A stretch of 64,000 nt of DNA from Dichetophora obliterata. Taxonomy: Eukaryota > Arthropoda > Insecta > Diptera > Sciomyzidae. Below, piece by piece: positions 11,336 through 22,135 of the stretch (position 1 is its first letter; every line of letters begins with the position of its first letter). The position numbers and the translations under genes are program-made. The stretch is from positions 87,646,470-87,710,469 of the forward strand of contig OY986436.1 in assembly GCA_963920525.1 (NCBI GenBank), read 5' to 3'. The notes under the pieces are model-generated. The model was not told where the DNA came from. It worked only from the letters and a program-made list of their open reading frames with translations, and ran no database searches.

Positions 11336-12200
11336 TTTTGTCCAAAAACTAATTTTGACGATGCCGATTTTTTTCAAATTTTTCACGTCGATAGAACTTT
11401 AAAAACAAAAAATTTTTGCATACTTTTTTATAAATTTTTATTTTTTTTGCAGTGATACACAGTGAAAAATTAAAAAGAAAATCAGAAATTGTATTCAAAC
11501 ATGTAGTCAAACAACTATATCTCCTAAACCGTTAGTCCTACAAGAAAAAGTCCAGGACATATTTTAAAGATCTTGAATTGGTCTTTATCGTGGTGTCCTT
11601 TTTTACAACAATTTGGAAAAAATTTTAAATTTTTTGGCCACTAAAAATTTCATTTACATTTTTCATAGTCAGCACCACTATTTTTTTGGCACTTTGAAAA
11701 TATTATCGTATTGAGGCATTCATTCTTAATGCATTCTCAAAATTTGATGTTGGAGAATCAATGTTTACTATTTTAAACGAAAGTTTTAAAAACTGACTAC
11801 ACAATTTTTAAGCACAAAATACTTTAATTTTTAATTTAAAATGGAATTTTTGGTATTTTTTGCTAAGCTAAGTACATATCGTCACTGCAGCGACGATATG
11901 TAACGTCACATTGAAAACTTTTATCAACTCGCTAAAATATACTATTCCTCTGCAGACACTTTATTTTTGAAATTTGCTTAAATATTTCTTGGTTGTAATT
12001 CCGTGATGTATCCCTATGTTAATACTAAATTATGTAAAATTGTTTTAACATTTTATTTATATTTTTTTTTTGTTCTTGTAAGCTTAAACAATAGTTGAAA
12101 AAGATGATGTGGATGTAAATCAAAGTGGTATTTGATAACATCCTTTCATTACTCCTTCTGTTTGATGTTATTGAGAATCCACTTTCTACCAGATTCCACT
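11336..12200. other. Unassigned stretch
   Basis: AT-rich with long A and T runs, and a CTCCTAAACCGTTAGTCC phrase of the kind seen in fly repeats. It lies downstream (reverse strand) of the repeat gene fragment at 12202 and may be the rest of that element. No frame supports this. Confidence 0.4.
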
Positions 12201-12875
12201 GTTAAATTTGTGAACCGAGCATTTCCCGTTGTCGGCACGGCAAGTTCAAGTCCCGAACAAGATCATCGAAATCCCTTTTTGATATGATATGTCGTTCTAC
12301 AGATTTGGATCCTGATGGAAGGAATTGTTGTGGGTCCTCGTATTCATATTCATCAGCATCACAATCAGACGAGCTCATCACATAGTGGCTATCACTTGCG
12401 GCGATCGGTTTTGTTACGGTTGAAACATCAGCGTACTTCATAGCCGTGCGCGTCTTTAAGCTGTAGCCAGATAAATTGGTTTGGCAAAAATACAATAGCA
12501 ATCATGTTGCTTATGATTAGGCTGATGATGCCAAGTCATGGGCACAGAAAAGGGCAAATTCAATGACGAATTGTCTTTCGCTTTGTTTAGTAATGTACAA
12601 AAACACTTGCAAATATATTCTGGTTCGTAGCAGCGCACAGTGGGGTATTGAACCCTGAAAATTGTGATCAAATCACCTAGCAGACGGAGGGAATTTTTGA
12701 CTTTGTGTTTTAGTTAGAATGGGTCCAAAGATGAAAAAAAATTTCTGTCCGTCCGTCCGTCTGTCCGTCTGTCTGTCTATCGACACAATTAAAGCCGTAA
12801 TTTTGAAGCTAATTTAATGAAATTTGGTATTTAAGCTTCTTTCTAAAATATAAAGATTAGAATCGAAAATGAAAA

Positions 12876-13240
12876 AAATCGGATGAAAACCACGCCTACC
12901 TCCCATACAAAGTGACTTCATTCAAAACGGTAATATGTCTTTAAATTCCACAAAACTTCATATATCGACTTTTTCTTTCTGTATATAAGCTTTGACATTT
13001 AATATCCGCTTCAAGTATGAAATTCAACCAAATCGGATGAAAACCACGCCTACCTCCCATACAAAGTGACTTTATTCAAAACGGTAATATCTCTTTAAAT
13101 TCCACAAAACTTCATATATCGACTTTTTATTTGTATATGAGCTTTGATATTTAATATGCGCTTCAAGTATGAAATTCAACCAAATCGAATGAAAACCACG
13201 CCTACCTCCCATATAAAGTGGCTTTATGAAAACCGTTAAA
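12876..13240. repeat. 152-bp tandem repeats in the Transib element
   Basis: ATCGGATGAAAACCACGCCT recurs at 12878, 13031 and 13182 with the same following text (CTCCCATACAAAGTGACTT ... CACAAAACTTCATATATCG). That is about two and a half units with periods of 153 and 151 bp. Confidence 0.75.
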
Positions 13241-13254
13241 TCTCTTAAAATTAC

Positions 13255-14178
13255 TTACTTTTAGTTTTTTTTGGTAACATATCACTTATATTTGTTGTTT
13301 CAAAAAAAAAATAGACTTCCACTGAATTCACAACTTTATGCTTACATACGAGTATGTACCTAAAAACACACATTTTATAAGCCTAGACGGGAAAAAACAT
13401 TAAAAATACGAACTGGGGTAATTGATAGCAAAAAGTGTGATTACTAATACTAAGAGTCAAGCCTCTTAGAAACGAAATTTATATTTTTTAGTTAACAAAC
13501 AATTAGAAAGTATAAAAAGCATCACAAAACCATTTAATATATGGAACTTTATTTTTTTTTCCTTAATATTAATGAAATACATATGCAATACAAAAATATT
13601 GCTATTCTATTACTATTCTACGGAATAGTGATATAAACCAAAATATTTCGTACTTTTACCCCTCTAATAAACAAACTGAAGCTACATCACTAACTGTTGA
13701 CGTTAATTATATTATTAAAAAAAAAACAAAACATAAAAAAGCACTAACAAAAACAACATGAACACAGCAACGTACACACAGCACAGAGTACCTTTATCCT
13801 TCCAATAAACAAATAGTTGCTTCGCCACTTGTTGTTAACCTTTATTAATTTATAAAAACAAAGAAAACAAAACAAATAAAAAATAACAGCAACAACAACA
13901 ATAGTAACACTAACTTCATGTACACATTTCAATTTTTCGACTATTGCTTGCATATATGTATTTCAATTGCATGGGCATGAAAAAAAGTTTTTCTTAAAAA
14001 CCGCAGAAAACTTGCAAACTTTTTTTTTTTTAACTTATCACTTATATTTGTTGTAACAAAACAAAAAAAAAGAGTTTCACTGAATTGAGTGGTATTCACA
14101 ACTATATGCTTACATATATACCTAAAAACACACATTTTATAAGCCAGCACGAGAAAAAACATTAAAAATACGAACAGA
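13255..14178. repeat. Direct repeat pair within the Transib element
   Basis: The segment 13260-13412 (ATCACTTATATTTGTTGT ... CCTAAAAACACACATTTTAT ... ACATTAAAAATACGAAC) recurs at about 14034-14178 in the same orientation with a few indels. The DNA between, including frames at 13744-13953 and 13941-14162, shows no domain. Confidence 0.65.
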
Positions 14179-14598
14179 CACTTTTTGTACTAATATATTT
14201 CATTTGACGTTCCAAAAATTCCTGAGGTAGAAGGTTCCATTGCTCAAAAAATTTTACTTATTTAATGTTTCAAGAAAAACCACTTGGAAATATAAAAATT
14301 TTTGTGTTTTTTCTATGCGCGCACCAAAAGTAAAGAAAACGTCAAATTTGCAATCGCAGTGCACGGATACCGTTGACTTTTTTTCAATTTTTCTTTCACA
14401 TAGTGATGTAGAATTCTATTCTCTTTCGAACGATACCAATCATGGTTGGGTAGCTTCGATTTGATTTTTTTAATTAATCACACAAATTGGTATGAAATAC
14501 CCCAATGTGCAGCGACTAGTTTTGTAAGTACGATCGAAGATAACATTTTATGTTTCCACTACTGAAATATTACTTTAAAAATTACGCCTACGACTAAT

Positions 14599-15215
14599 GT
14601 CACACATCTTAAATTTAAATTTCACACGATCTTAATTGTTATAGCCAACCCTTTCCTCCCCGCTCAAAAAACTTAAATTCTAAAATTCTTGATAATTGTT
14701 TACTCCAAACATAGTAAACAATTACCAATAATTCTGTCCCAACAATTTCCGGCCTAAATGAAAAATTAAAACAAATAAAATTATTGATAATCGTTCACTC
14801 CAAATGTCGTAAACAATTATCAATAATTCTGTCTGAACACCGTCCGTTGTTCAGAATGCAAAAGCTTGCACTTAATTTAGCAACTAAATAAAAATTCCCA
14901 ATAATTGTTTGCCACAAATGTCACAAACAATTATTGAGAAATCTGGACGACTTCCGCCACACTGTGTGAAAGAACCTAAATGCTTACTTGCATTTAATTC
15001 TTCACTACATTTAATTTAACAACACTAATACAAACAAGCAATAGATATATAACTAATAAGAAAATATATATGTATACACTAGCATTAAGGTATTTAAGCC
15101 AGAATAATTTGTAATCAAGGGCAGTTGATTGACAACCGACAATAAAAGTTCAACACCTAAATATAAACACGAGTTTTATTTTTGTGGACCTTTTCAAGTT
15201 TATTGAAAAGGTCAA
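14599..15215. other. Possible LTR-like segment with three spaced hairpins
   Basis: Three diverged palindromes built on GATAATTGTTTAC ... GTAAACAATTATC lie about 100 bp apart (14691-14728, 14785-14826, 14900-14937). They are followed by AATAAA at about 15142 and an 11-bp perfect hairpin (GACCTTTTCAA / TTGAAAAGGTC, 15187-15213). The layout resembles the regulatory end of an LTR retroelement, but I cannot define TG...CA ends or a target duplication. Confidence 0.35.
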
Positions 15216-15371
15216 AATATATTTTTTATCCAGAATCACATATAGATTCTTAACTCTTAATCACCAAAATTGTGAGCGCTTCCATACTAATCACTGTTGT
15301 TTGTTTTTTTCATGTTGTTTGTTCTGCGTTTGCTTTCAATAACGGTATCATACAAGAAGATTGACTAAGGA

Positions 15372-15727
15372 ACCATAGTTGCCAACTTCGTGGGAAAAAT
15401 ACCTTTCGTGGTATTTTTTAATTGCTGAGGAAAAGGGATTTCCCATGGTATTTTTCAATACGGCGTGGTATTTTTTTAAAGACTGACTTTTGTGGTATTT
15501 TGCGATGAAAGTGTGTTTTTCAATATATGTGGGAATTTCGTATTATTTTTTAATGACTGTTGGTATTTTTGTTTTATTTTTTAATGACTAAAGGAATTTT
15601 TGTGGTAATTTTTAATTTCTGTGGTGTTTTTTAATGCAAAACATACCATGGGAATTTCTGTGGTATTTTTAAATTATTGTTGTGGGAAAAGGTATTTTTT
15701 GTGGTAAAATCGGTTGGCAGCTATGGT
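15372..15727. mobile_element. 356-bp MITE with ACCATAGYTGCCAAC ends
   Basis: Inverted ends ACCATAGTTGCCAAC (left) and, on the complement, ACCATAGCTGCCAAC (right), with AGGA on both sides as a possible 4-bp duplication. The interior is a degenerate repeat of TGTGGTATTTTTTAATGACT-like units, about 30 bp each. Non-coding. Confidence 0.65.
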
Positions 15728-16451
15728 AGGAACAAGTTCATTATTATACAATGAGAAAAGAAAAAGGAAGCAATAAAAGAATTACTAAAAAATACTGTTC
15801 ACAAAATGCTTATTTTATTGTAACAAATTCAAACAAAACAAATGGCTTTTTCTTAAAAAAAAAATTAATAACTCAATCAAATATTACTCGATTTGAATAA
15901 ACTAAAAAGCAGAAGACGCAAAATTAAATGTTTTTTAAAACTGCATACCAAAACTAAATAGGCTTAGATGAATAATACCTATTACTTTTGCTCAAAGTAC
16001 GGCGAAGTTGCAAAAAACTGGGAAAAATCGATATGTTTTTATATCTACCTCCCTCAATTTTTATTTGAGATAACAATTTGATACATCGGTGCAAAGGTGT
16101 TATTTTTTCTTTCCAACGACGTACTACAAACTATTGTAGGATGCATAGTTTAAGAAATGTTTTAACTCCATCTACCTCGAAAAAACGGTTTTTTAAGCGT
16201 TATTCAAAATTCTGATGTGCACTAAAAATTTGTGGTATACCACAATGTTACATTTAACTATATCTACAACCTACACTATGTCGCATACAAGAAGTTTTCT
16301 GACTGTCACACCGTGTAATCAATCAGTGCATTTTACTTTTGATCAAAAACTATTAATCAATCACTAGTTTCTATTTTTGATCAAGAAATTTTAAAAATGT
16401 TGATAAAAAAATAATAATGTTTCACTTATGTACATACTTCACAAGTTTATG
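15728..16451. other. Unassigned AT-rich stretch
   Basis: No gene or element ends recognised. It contains CTACCTCCCTCAATTTTTAT and TCTACCTCGAAAAAACGG phrases typical of fly intergenic repeats. Confidence 0.4.
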
Positions 16452-16702
16452 GATTACTATCAAGAACAAAGAAGTAAAATATAAGGAAATGGTGTTGCTT
16501 ACACATACACTGTACGTGAACTGTCGCACCATTCGTAAATTGTGCGAGCGAGAAAGAGTGTGTTTTTTGACAGTTTTGAGAACCCTGGCATCTGATTAGA
16601 AGTCTCCTCAGCAAAATATTCGAAAATAATTTAATTAAAAGCATTTTTCACTGCTAAAAAAGCTCCAATTTAAAAAAAAACAACCACAAAAATAATTGCA
16701 TC

Positions 16703-17510
16703 ATGAGTTGTGCGGTTAAAAACTGTAAAAGTTCCCGAAAACTAAAGAACAGTGCGATTTCATTCCACAGGTAAATATGCCCACATAGTTTGGATTTCTT
16801 ACACAGCAGTGCTTTATTTATTTACTAGCAATATTTTTTAAACTTATTTGTGTTCGAAATTTATAGATTTCTTATTAGAAATGCTTTAAAACTGCAAATT
16901 AGACCACGGGTATTTCGCGCCATTTTGATCAAACCACATCTGTCAAAACAGAAACACTGCTTCAGGGGCGCAGTGATTTTTCACTGTTGAATACATTTTT
17001 GGGGCGCTCTTGTTTTCAGCATAGTTAATGAGATTTAATAAATTTTTTTGATATAATTTTACTTTTTCTTATTTTTATTAAATGTATTTGGGTCTCTAAA
17101 CCTAAATCTGAAAACAAAAATTGTCGCACTCGTTTGGTTTAGGAAATAAATTGGTTTAGTTTGAAAATTCAGTGCAAATTTTAAATGTTGTTGAAGCTAT
17201 TTTAATTTACACTGAACTTTCAAACGAGAACGACAATTTTTGTTTTCATATTTAGGTTAAGGAGGCCTTAGTACATTTAATAAAAATAAGAAAATTAATA
17301 TTCGTGTCCGGACCCTAAAGTAAAATGATGCCATTTTTCAGATTTCCGCACATTCCGCAAATTAAAATATTATGGATTCGTTCCTTAGGGTTGGAACCCA
17401 ATGATATAAATGAAGGATCGCGTGTTTGCTCTAAACATTTTTATGAATATGATTTTATCGGCAATTCATGTTCTAGCCACAGACTATTTCCTTATTATAA
17501 TAGAATTTAA
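16703..17510 (+). CDS. THAP-domain-only protein of P-like element (two exons)
   Basis: Exon 1 is 16703-16770 and exon 2 is 17342-17510, separated by a 571-bp intron (donor GTAAAT, acceptor TTTTTCAG). Joined they give 78 codons in frame. The product has the C2CH zinc-finger layout of a THAP domain: C3 and C8 in exon 1, then FP and the conserved W about 10 residues into exon 2, and the closing C-x2-H in VCSKHF. In P elements this domain binds sites near the ends. The product stops at HRLFPYYNRI, just after the domain, with no leucine zipper, GTP-binding or catalytic region, so it could only bind DNA. Truncated P proteins can act as repressors (known for Drosophila P); whether this one is expressed is unknown. 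The intron carries a nested MITE. Confidence 0.65.
17060..17296. repeat. MITE inside the THAP intron
   Basis: The arm CTTATTTTTATTAAATGTA...AACAAAAATTGTCG (about 17069-17125) recurs inverted at about 17232-17290 (CGACAATTTTTGTTTTCATA ... TACATTTAATAAAAATAAG). Arms are about 57 bp with a 105-bp centre. It does not touch the splice sites. Confidence 0.65.
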
Positions 17511-18650
17511 TTTATACAATTTATTTAATAGAATTTATTAACTTATTATAATAGAATTTTGTTAAAACACACAACACTTCCTGATAGGTAAAAGTATATT
17601 TGATGGTCATATTAAGTCTTCCGGCCATTATAATATTATAGTTAAATATATAATTGAATTTTTTTAAAAACAAGGTATTTTTATATAACTAAAAAAACTA
17701 ATAAAAAACCAACAATTAGGCAAAAATTACATAAAACTATTCATTTCAAAGGAGTTTAAAAATAATTTATTTCATTTGTGTTCATTTATTATTTTTATTA
17801 ATTTATTTATATAATTATTTTAATTTATAAATTTTTCAATTTTTATACTTTAAAAAATTTAATGCATGCATTTTTTCTATAAATGAAAATAAATCAAGTA
17901 GATAACTTTTATCATATTTATTTTCTTGCTAATTCACACCTTTTTATAATTTTACTAATATTATTTTTTGCTTTCGGGTGAAATAGGCCTACTGGGGAAC
18001 CGAACACCCAAAAAAAAAATCGGTAACGCACCAATTTGTATACCTCAAGGGTGGTGTGGAAATACAATTTAATATTTTAATGTATAAGAAAAAACATTAA
18101 CAGTTTGGGCCTTCTTTCACGATGTAACCGAATACGGCCCCGTGTAAATGTTTCTGTATTTGTGTAAACCAACACCAATCTAAAAAATACCACACTTTTG
18201 TGCTATTACACCACTTCCTTATATCTTACTTCTTTGATCAAGAATGATAGATAAAAGGATTACGTAATGCGCAGGTCCGTCATGTTGTTTACTTTTCATT
18301 TTGACTTTTCTAGCTACGATAAAAATATTTTTTACGATCATGACTTCAGGCTAGACGAAGTTTGTTTCTTGAATCTTTTGCCAGTGCAAGTTGGTTTCAT
18401 TCCAACTTGCTTTAAAACCAAAAAAAAAAACTAAAAAACAAGCACGAAAATTATCTGCGCAACACTCTTTCATAAATCTTTATTCATATTTTAATATAAA
18501 ACGGTGGAAAAATTTGTTTAGTCTATTATATTAACAATTTTATTGCACTGCTTTTAGACTAGTTTCATATCTGTTCACATTAATTGACAACAAGACAATT
18601 ATTTTTACGATCTGCGCAATTTATTATTCTATCATTCTTAGATTACTATC

Positions 18651-20517
18651 AGTCAAGAGAAATTAGAAAAAACTACAGAAATTATACTGAAATAAAATAT
18701 ATGATTTATTTAAAAGTTTTAAACATTTCAAGCTTATAACAACTATTTAGAATACATTTGTTACATTTTTAATGAATCATGTTTACAATATAATCAATAC
18801 AACTAAAACTCGTGATAATCAGTAAGAACGTGTTTTAGAGATATTCTTCTGCAGTTAATATTTATTTATTGTTTACGTAAGATAAGGTTTTTGTAAATAC
18901 TTTACATAATAGTTAAGTTTTACATTAGATTAGTGTTTTGTAAATTTAAGTGTATGATCACAGCCTTTCTGAATTAATTACTACTATGTGTGTCCTTAGT
19001 GTCGTTAGCAAACACGTACCATATAACAAGTACATTTTGTATAATAATCTAACAAGAGCCAAGAATTACAAAACAAACATAAATTGTTCAAAATAATGTC
19101 ATAAGAAATCAGCAATTAAGTAATCATCTTTACAAAATTAAAGTCACAGTAAAATAAAAATATTTATTCTTATTTACTTTTAAATTTAAGAGTTCAGTTG
19201 TTTCCTATAGAACGATTAAAAGAGTAACTTAAGCGTATCCTTAAATATATACATAGAAAATTATTAGGCTTATTTTGTAAATAAGGCCACTACAACATTA
19301 AATTTGCATTGTTTATTATATACAGAATTATTTTAAAAATATATCATTGTGCATATTATAAGAAAAAAATTGCATTATTAGCTTTTATTGCCTATTTTTA
19401 ATGCCGTCAGCACAATTTTCTTACAAAAGTTGCAATCATATTTAAATATTATGCATTAATTTTATGTAAAGTAAATTCATCATTATCTAAATGCTTAAAA
19501 GAGAGCTACTGGACATTCTACTTTAATCTTACATTTTAAAATATTTCCTTAAGTAATTGATTCCACAGTTATCATGTAATGGATGTTATAATCTGATTCT
19601 TAGACCCATAATCGGCGATTCTAGAACAAAAAATAAGAAAGTTATTAAAATGAATATAAAGAATAAGCATATTTAGGTTTGGAATAATGTTTCATTTTAT
19701 TAGCTAAGCAATGATAGAAATTAACTTTCTTCACAAACTAAAAGTATTTCTAAAACATTACAAGGATCAAACTAATAAGTTTGTATGTACATATAACACT
19801 TATACATATGTTCGTGAACATAAGCATACATAAATTTTTATAACTGAAAGAATTATAGTATAGATAACAAACTGCAAGCTGAAATTTAAAATTTTTTAAA
19901 ATTAAATTCTAACTAATTTGCCAATTTTGGATAATAGATAAAAACTAAAGCCTAAAAGTAAATCTAACTATATAAAGAACTGAAAATGCCATGCAACTAG
20001 AAATAAATTTGTTTTAAGCCGAATTTGAAAACATACATAATAAAATGTATTTATATATTTTTTGTATGAAGTACTTTCTTATTTTCTGTAAATATTATCT
20101 TAAACATGCATACAAATAATAAAAACAAAATAATAAATAAAAGCACACAACTTTAACAAAAAATACAAAGAAAAATCGAAAAAACTAAAAAAAATTATCT
20201 TTGAAATTATCGAAGAATACATACATATGAACGCTTATTAAAGCATAATGATTTGTTTTTTTATTTTGACTTCAGGTTGTTTTTAGTTGTGTGTCTTTAC
20301 CTATATATTGATGAAGCAGAAGTCGATCTTGACCAAGTAACTAATAAATCCTCACCTCTTCTGCATGCTCTTTTGCTTTGTATCAATAGTGTTATGCCTT
20401 CATCAGGACACAGAGTGGTTTTTAGTGTGATAAAAATTAATCTGAAAAAGAATAATCAAAACAACATTTTTTCATTTTTATAAACTTCTATTTGTAGAAA
20501 CCATTTTAATATGCTTA
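18651..20517. other. Long AT-rich gene-free stretch
   Basis: No convincing gene. A frame at 20253-20483 follows a TTGACTTCAG acceptor-like string but shows no domain. The stretch includes one copy (19808-19866) of a 59-bp sequence repeated exactly at 21114-21172. Confidence 0.5.
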
Positions 20518-20734
20518 TTAAGGGCCCCGGGAGTTTTTTGAAAAATTATTTTTTTTAAACCAAATTTTTTTACATTGTTTAAGTACGCTCTAAAAACTGA
20601 TTAAAAAATCACTACAATAAATGTGGTGAAACTTCATGACATTTATTGGCGATTTTGTAAAAAGATCGCGCTATGCAGCTGGTTTTTTAATTCTTTCTGA
20701 AACTCAGCGTTTTTTTTCCAAAATATGTATACTT

Positions 20735-20945
20735 TATCTTCTTTTCACACTATTTTAGCGTGTTTTCGCTCAGCGAGTCTTAAAATATGTATATTTTCTC
20801 TCCTTCCCACGATATTTTAGAGTGTTTTTGCTCAGAGAGTCTTAAAATATGTATATCCTCTCTACTTTTCACGCTATTTCAGAGTGTTTTCGCTCAGAGA
20901 CTCCTAAAATATGTATATTTTCTATAATTTACGCTATTTCAGCTT
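20735..20945. repeat. 72-bp tandem repeats
   Basis: Units with AAAATATGTATATTTTCTCT, CACGCTATTTCAGAGTG and TTTTCGCTCAGAGAGTC run at least three times here. Partial units continue after the nested insertions, at 21570-21627 and 22144-22170, so the insertions split one array. Confidence 0.7.
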
Positions 20946-21571
20946 AATGTTGTCAGTATATTTTTGCTTAATTTCCCACAAACACATGAAAAAATTCCCT
21001 TTTTTTCCCTTTTATAATTTTGAAAAATATATTAAATATCTTTCAAACATAACTTTATTTAGGTATAAAATTGTATGTACAAAAGTTCATTAAAGTATTA
21101 AATTACAGAGCAAATGTTCGTGAACATAAGCATACATAAATTTTTATAACTGAAAGAATTATAGTATAGATACTATTTTAAAAATTATTTTCTCTGGTTA
21201 ATACATAATTATTTGTTATAAAAAAATCTTTTCCACACAAATTATTTCAAAGTAAGTGGATACAATAAAAATATGTAGTACTTTTTTAAATTAATTAAAG
21301 ATTTTGTTAAAAGTAACGAAACAATACAAAAACAAAACAATATATTGGATATTTTGTTAACTTTCCAACTTCATGTCAAAAAAAGTATTATAAAAACTAC
21401 TTTATATATTAATTTACAATCGCAAATCACCAGAATAACGCCGTTGTTCTCCATTTGAAAATTCCCTTTTTTGTTCTACCAAGCAAAATGTTTTCCTCTT
21501 TCCCTTTTAGCTCAAAAGACGATTGAACAATCCCTCAAAAAGGGAAATTACCCTCAATCTGGCATCACTGT
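20943..21571. mobile_element. AT-rich insertion in the 72-bp array
   Basis: TTTCAG precedes and follows about 620 bp that interrupts a 72-bp unit. The complement of the right end (CAGTGATGCCAG) loosely matches the left (CTTAATGTTGTCAG), and both lead into a TAATTTCCC string, so degenerate inverted ends are likely. It holds the second copy of the 59-bp duplicated sequence. Confidence 0.45.
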
Positions 21572-21635
21572 TTCAGCGTGTTTTCGCTCAGAGAGTTTTA
21601 AAATATGTATATTCCCGCTACTTTTCAAGCTAGTT

Positions 21636-22135
21636 CATGGCAAGGCTCATTTATAAGGTTGTGGCACTTGAGAGCGAGCTCGGTCGAACTGTCAGAATTA
21701 ATGAAAAGAAATCAAGAAAATGAATGCATAGAACAAGGAAAAGCACAGAGACAGTTCAAGCAAAGGCGGGAAAAGAGTGCATTTCTCTCAAATGCCACAA
21801 CCTTATAAATGAGACTTGGTTCATGGCACAATTACTGCCAAGGTAGTAGCGTAGACTGGTTTTTTCTCACGAGCGGCGATGGGTAGTTGTCAAAATTAGC
21901 TGTTCATGCAATTAATCAAAGAAAAAATAAGCAACGACTTAAACATAGCTAGACAATTGCAGCAAACTAAAAACATTCCAATCAACTTCTCGATCAAATT
22001 TAATGAAACAAAGAAAAGTTAAAAGTAAGCACATAGCTAGTCAACAGCAGCAAACTACAACTCCTGTAGCTGTTTCTGACAACTACCAATCGCCAAAAAA
22101 CTGTCACGGCTACCTTGTCAAATAACTATACCATG
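21636..22135. mobile_element. MITE with 8-bp duplication AGCTAGTT
   Basis: CATGG(Y)A...CAAGGTAG ends in inverted orientation, flanked by AGCTAGTT at 21628-21635 and 22136-22143. The net length is about 314 bp after removing the smaller MITE inserted five bases from its left end. The 8-bp duplication fits hAT or P-type elements; the CATG start and AAGGT about 18 bases in favour P-like (inference). Confidence 0.7.
21641..21818. mobile_element. 178-bp P-like MITE
   Basis: Ends CAAGGCTCATTTATAAGG and complement CAAGTCTCATTTATAAGG, with a perfect 8-bp duplication, GTTCATGG, at 21633-21640 and 21819-21826. The CA...ATAAGG spacing parallels the THAP-bearing elements at 200 and 16467, but the sequence is a distinct family. 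Confidence 0.75.

Larger units (their letters stand above)
12636..14509. mobile_element. Transib-type element, non-autonomous
   Basis: The left end CACAGTGGGGTATT and right end, complement CACATTGGGGTATT, are flanked by a perfect 5-bp duplication, CAGCG, at 12631-12635 and 14510-14514. A CACARTG heptamer start and a 5-bp GC-rich duplication are hallmarks of Transib, the relatives of RAG1 (established knowledge; class inferred). The 1.87-kb body encodes no transposase. It contains a CTGTC/CCGTC run at 12743-12775, three 152-bp tandem units, and a 150-bp direct repeat about 770 bp apart. Confidence 0.75.
12202..14560 (-). pseudogene. Fragment of a recurrent insect repeat-associated gene, split by Transib
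   Basis: On the minus strand, a Cys-rich stretch (CYEPEYICKCFC ... NLPFSVPMTW ... NHKQHDCY) runs from the Transib insertion point at 12635 towards 12490. After a one-base shift it continues as FCQTNLSGYSLKTRTAMKY down to DDLVRDLNLPCRQREMLGS and a stop at 12202. The frame can be followed across the Transib element to about 14560. From memory, the combination VPM.W ... H..DCYFC ... DLVRDLNL ... LGS is common in uncharacterised, often repeated insect proteins, probably a mobile-element family. No biochemical function is known to me. This copy is dead: frameshift near 12490, truncation at 12202, and an insertion. Confidence 0.55.
16467..18236 (+). mobile_element. P-superfamily element with THAP exons, copy B
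   Basis: Starts CAAAGAAGTAAAATATAAGG, ends with the near-perfect complement, and is flanked by a perfect 8-bp ATCAAGAA (16459-16466 and 18237-18244). It is 1770 bp and encodes only the THAP DNA-binding part. The region from 17511 to about 18090 is AT-rich without coding. The last 140 bp matches the end of copy A. Inferred to be a deletion derivative of an autonomous P-like element elsewhere in the genome. Confidence 0.88.
16462..18640. mobile_element. Inverted-repeat element split by the P-like element
   Basis: Ignoring the P-like insertion, the sequence reads AAGAATGATAGATAA ... TTATTCTATCATTCTT with about 30-bp inverted ends (a TGCGCAGRTC block lies 25-30 bp inside each). GATTACTATC is repeated at 16452-16461 and 18641-18650. 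The net element is about 400 bp. A 9-bp perfect hairpin, GCAAGTTGG / CCAACTTGC, lies at 18386-18410. The length of the direct repeat (10 bp, with one extra A on the right) makes the superfamily uncertain. Confidence 0.6.

Noticed and set aside
20253..20483. Possible exon after TTGACTTCAG
   Set aside because: Acceptor-like start only. No donor, family match or coding partner.
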